DNA of 64,000 bases from Oceanospirillaceae bacterium (GTDB lineage: Bacteria > Pseudomonadota > Gammaproteobacteria > Pseudomonadales > Oceanobacteraceae). Shown here one piece after another: positions 61,097 to 64,000 of this stretch. The notes beneath the pieces were generated by a model. That model saw nothing but the letters and a program-made list of their open reading frames with translations, was not told the origin of the DNA and did not search any database. The DNA lies in NCBI GenBank assembly GCA_002723385.1, contig PBNY01000088.1:1-64000 (forward strand), given 5' to 3'. The translations under genes were made by a program, and so were the position numbers. Each line of letters opens with the position of its first letter. The stretch's first letter is position 1.

Positions 61097-61954
61097 ATGA
61101 GCTACAGCACCTTTGATCTGACTGTTGAAAACCACATTGCCTGGCTGACGTTTAATCGCCCGGATGCGTACAACTCCATGAGTCGCGAGTTCTGGATTGA
61201 ATTTCCTGAAGCGGTACGCCAACTGGATGCCGACGCCGAAGCGCGAGTGCTGGTGTTGTCGGGTGAAGGCAAACACTTCTGCGCCGGTATGGATCTGAAG
61301 GTATTCACCAACCCGCAAGGCTTGCCGATGTTTGGTAAACGCGAGGCTGGTCGTAAAGCCGAAGCCATGCGCCGTCTGGTGTTGCAGTTGCAGCAATGCT
61401 TTTCGATTCTGGAAGACATCCGTATGCCGGTGATCAGCGCGATTCAGGGCGGCTGTATTGGTGGTGCTGTGGATCTGGTGTGCGCCACCGATATGCGCTA
61501 TTGCACGGCGGATGGCTACTTTACCGTGAAAGAAACCGAGCTGGGTATGACCGCTGACCTCGGCACTCTGCAGCGCCTGCCGCATCTGATTCCACAAGGG
61601 CTGGCGCGTGAACTGGCCTACACCGGTCGCAAAATGCTGGCGGATGAAGCGCTGCGCGTTGGCTTTGTGAATCAGGTGTTCGACGATACCAACGCCATGA
61701 CAGCCGGTGTTCAGGCCATTGCCGAGCAGATTGCCGCCCACTCCCCGCTGGCCGTCAGCGGCTGCAAGAACATGATGAACTACGCCCGCGACCACAGCAT
61801 CGCCGACAGCCTGAACCTGATGGCGACCTGGCAGGCGGGCATGTTCCAGCCCACCGATATGATGCTGACCTTCGGTGCCAGGCAATCCGGCCAGCCCGCG
61901 GATTTTGAGCCGCTGGCGGAAATCACACCGCCGCTACAGCCAGTGAAGAAGTAA
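61097..61954 (+). CDS. Crotonase-family Delta(3,5)-Delta(2,4)-dienoyl-CoA isomerase
   Basis: A 285-residue crotonase. LSGEGKHFCAGMDLKVF forms the first oxyanion-hole region, and AIQGGCIGGAVDLVCATDMRYCT the second. VKETELGMTADLGTLQRLPHLI carries the Glu and Asp pair that, in eukaryotic ECH1, catalyse the dienoyl-CoA shift, so this branch is more likely than a simple enoyl-CoA hydratase. It acts on unsaturated fatty acids with double bonds at odd positions. FadH follows 84 bases downstream, supplying the next step. Regulated by the divergent TetR. Confidence 0.85.
   Translation: MSYSTFDLTVENHIAWLTFNRPDAYNSMSREFWIEFPEAVRQLDADAEARVLVLSGEGKHFCAGMDLKVFTNPQGLPMFGKREAGRKAEAMRRLVLQLQQCFSILEDIRMPVISAIQGGCIGGAVDLVCATDMRYCTADGYFTVKETELGMTADLGTLQRLPHLIPQGLARELAYTGRKMLADEALRVGFVNQVFDDTNAMTAGVQAIAEQIAAHSPLAVSGCKNMMNYARDHSIADSLNLMATWQAGMFQPTDMMLTFGARQSGQPADFEPLAEITPPLQPVKK

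Positions 61955-64000
<2,046 letters not shown>

Overview
The window comes from a gammaproteobacterium with a Pseudomonas-like core gene order: dksA, gluQ, cbrA, cbrB, (sRNAs), pcnB, folK, panB, panC, panD, pgi. A sigma-54/CbrB circuit, Fur-controlled small RNAs, numerous outer-membrane and lipoprotein genes and marine-type cassette genes point to Pseudomonadales or Oceanospirillales. The genus cannot be named from the sequence alone. Most of the window is moderately GC-rich core DNA. Two AT-richer accessory patches (about 34.9-38.6 kb and 50.0-52.3 kb) carry a restriction-modification system, cassette-like small genes with attC-like ends, and an insertion-sequence relic.

Left part (1-18.3 kb): a truncated beta-propeller lipoprotein, an unknown outer-membrane protein, and a DUF6502 gene with a small secreted GGTG-repeat partner. 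Next come the glutathione-dependent formaldehyde pathway (LysR regulator, adhC, fghA), an rRNA pseudouridine synthase, a PhoD-like phosphatase and a TraB/GumN protein. These are followed by a methionine-salvage operon (mtnA-mtnB-mtnD-mtnC), pgi, and the pantothenate/folate/RNA-processing series (pcnB-folK-panB-panC-panD).

Centre-left (18.3-34.9 kb): between cbrB and pcnB lie what I read as two tandem CrcZ-type small RNAs on the minus strand. Each has its own sigma-54 promoter, an upstream TGTTACC/GGTAACA activator-site cluster, several A-rich Hfq/Crc-type motifs and an intrinsic terminator. cbrAB, an AraC/GyrI-like gene, gluQ, dksA, an aminotransferase, sfsA, a Rieske protein and an AraC regulator with an EamA exporter follow. 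After the exporter come two tandem PrrF/RyhB-type small RNAs, each with a Fur box between -35 and -10 and a shared core. A cyclic-nucleotide-binding protein and DNA polymerase II close this part.

Centre-right (34.9-54.2 kb): a PstI/BsuBI-type restriction-modification pair and an ankyrin gene with an attC-like junction, then peroxiredoxin, DUF2889, tautomerase, VOC and TauE genes. Next is a Fur-box-controlled divergent iron locus: a di-haem MauG-like lipoprotein on one side, and imelysin, DUF1111 di-haem oxidoreductase, DUF1513, a second imelysin and a porin on the other. A second accessory patch holds an IS1182-family relic, a membrane protein and a DUF4259 gene.

Right end (54.2-64 kb): a large PhoD-like phosphatase, a MalT-type LuxR regulator, a small beta-barrel protein, a zinc-free MDR oxidoreductase with a coupled small protein, an orphan AAA ATPase with TAGTAA operator repeats, and a TetR-controlled unit for oxidation of unsaturated fatty acids (dienoyl-CoA isomerase plus FadH, the latter cut by the window end).

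The best candidates for something undescribed are the doubled CrcZ-type sRNA locus, the doubled Fur-regulated sRNA locus, and the cassette-like accessory genes with attC-like ends but no integrase in view.
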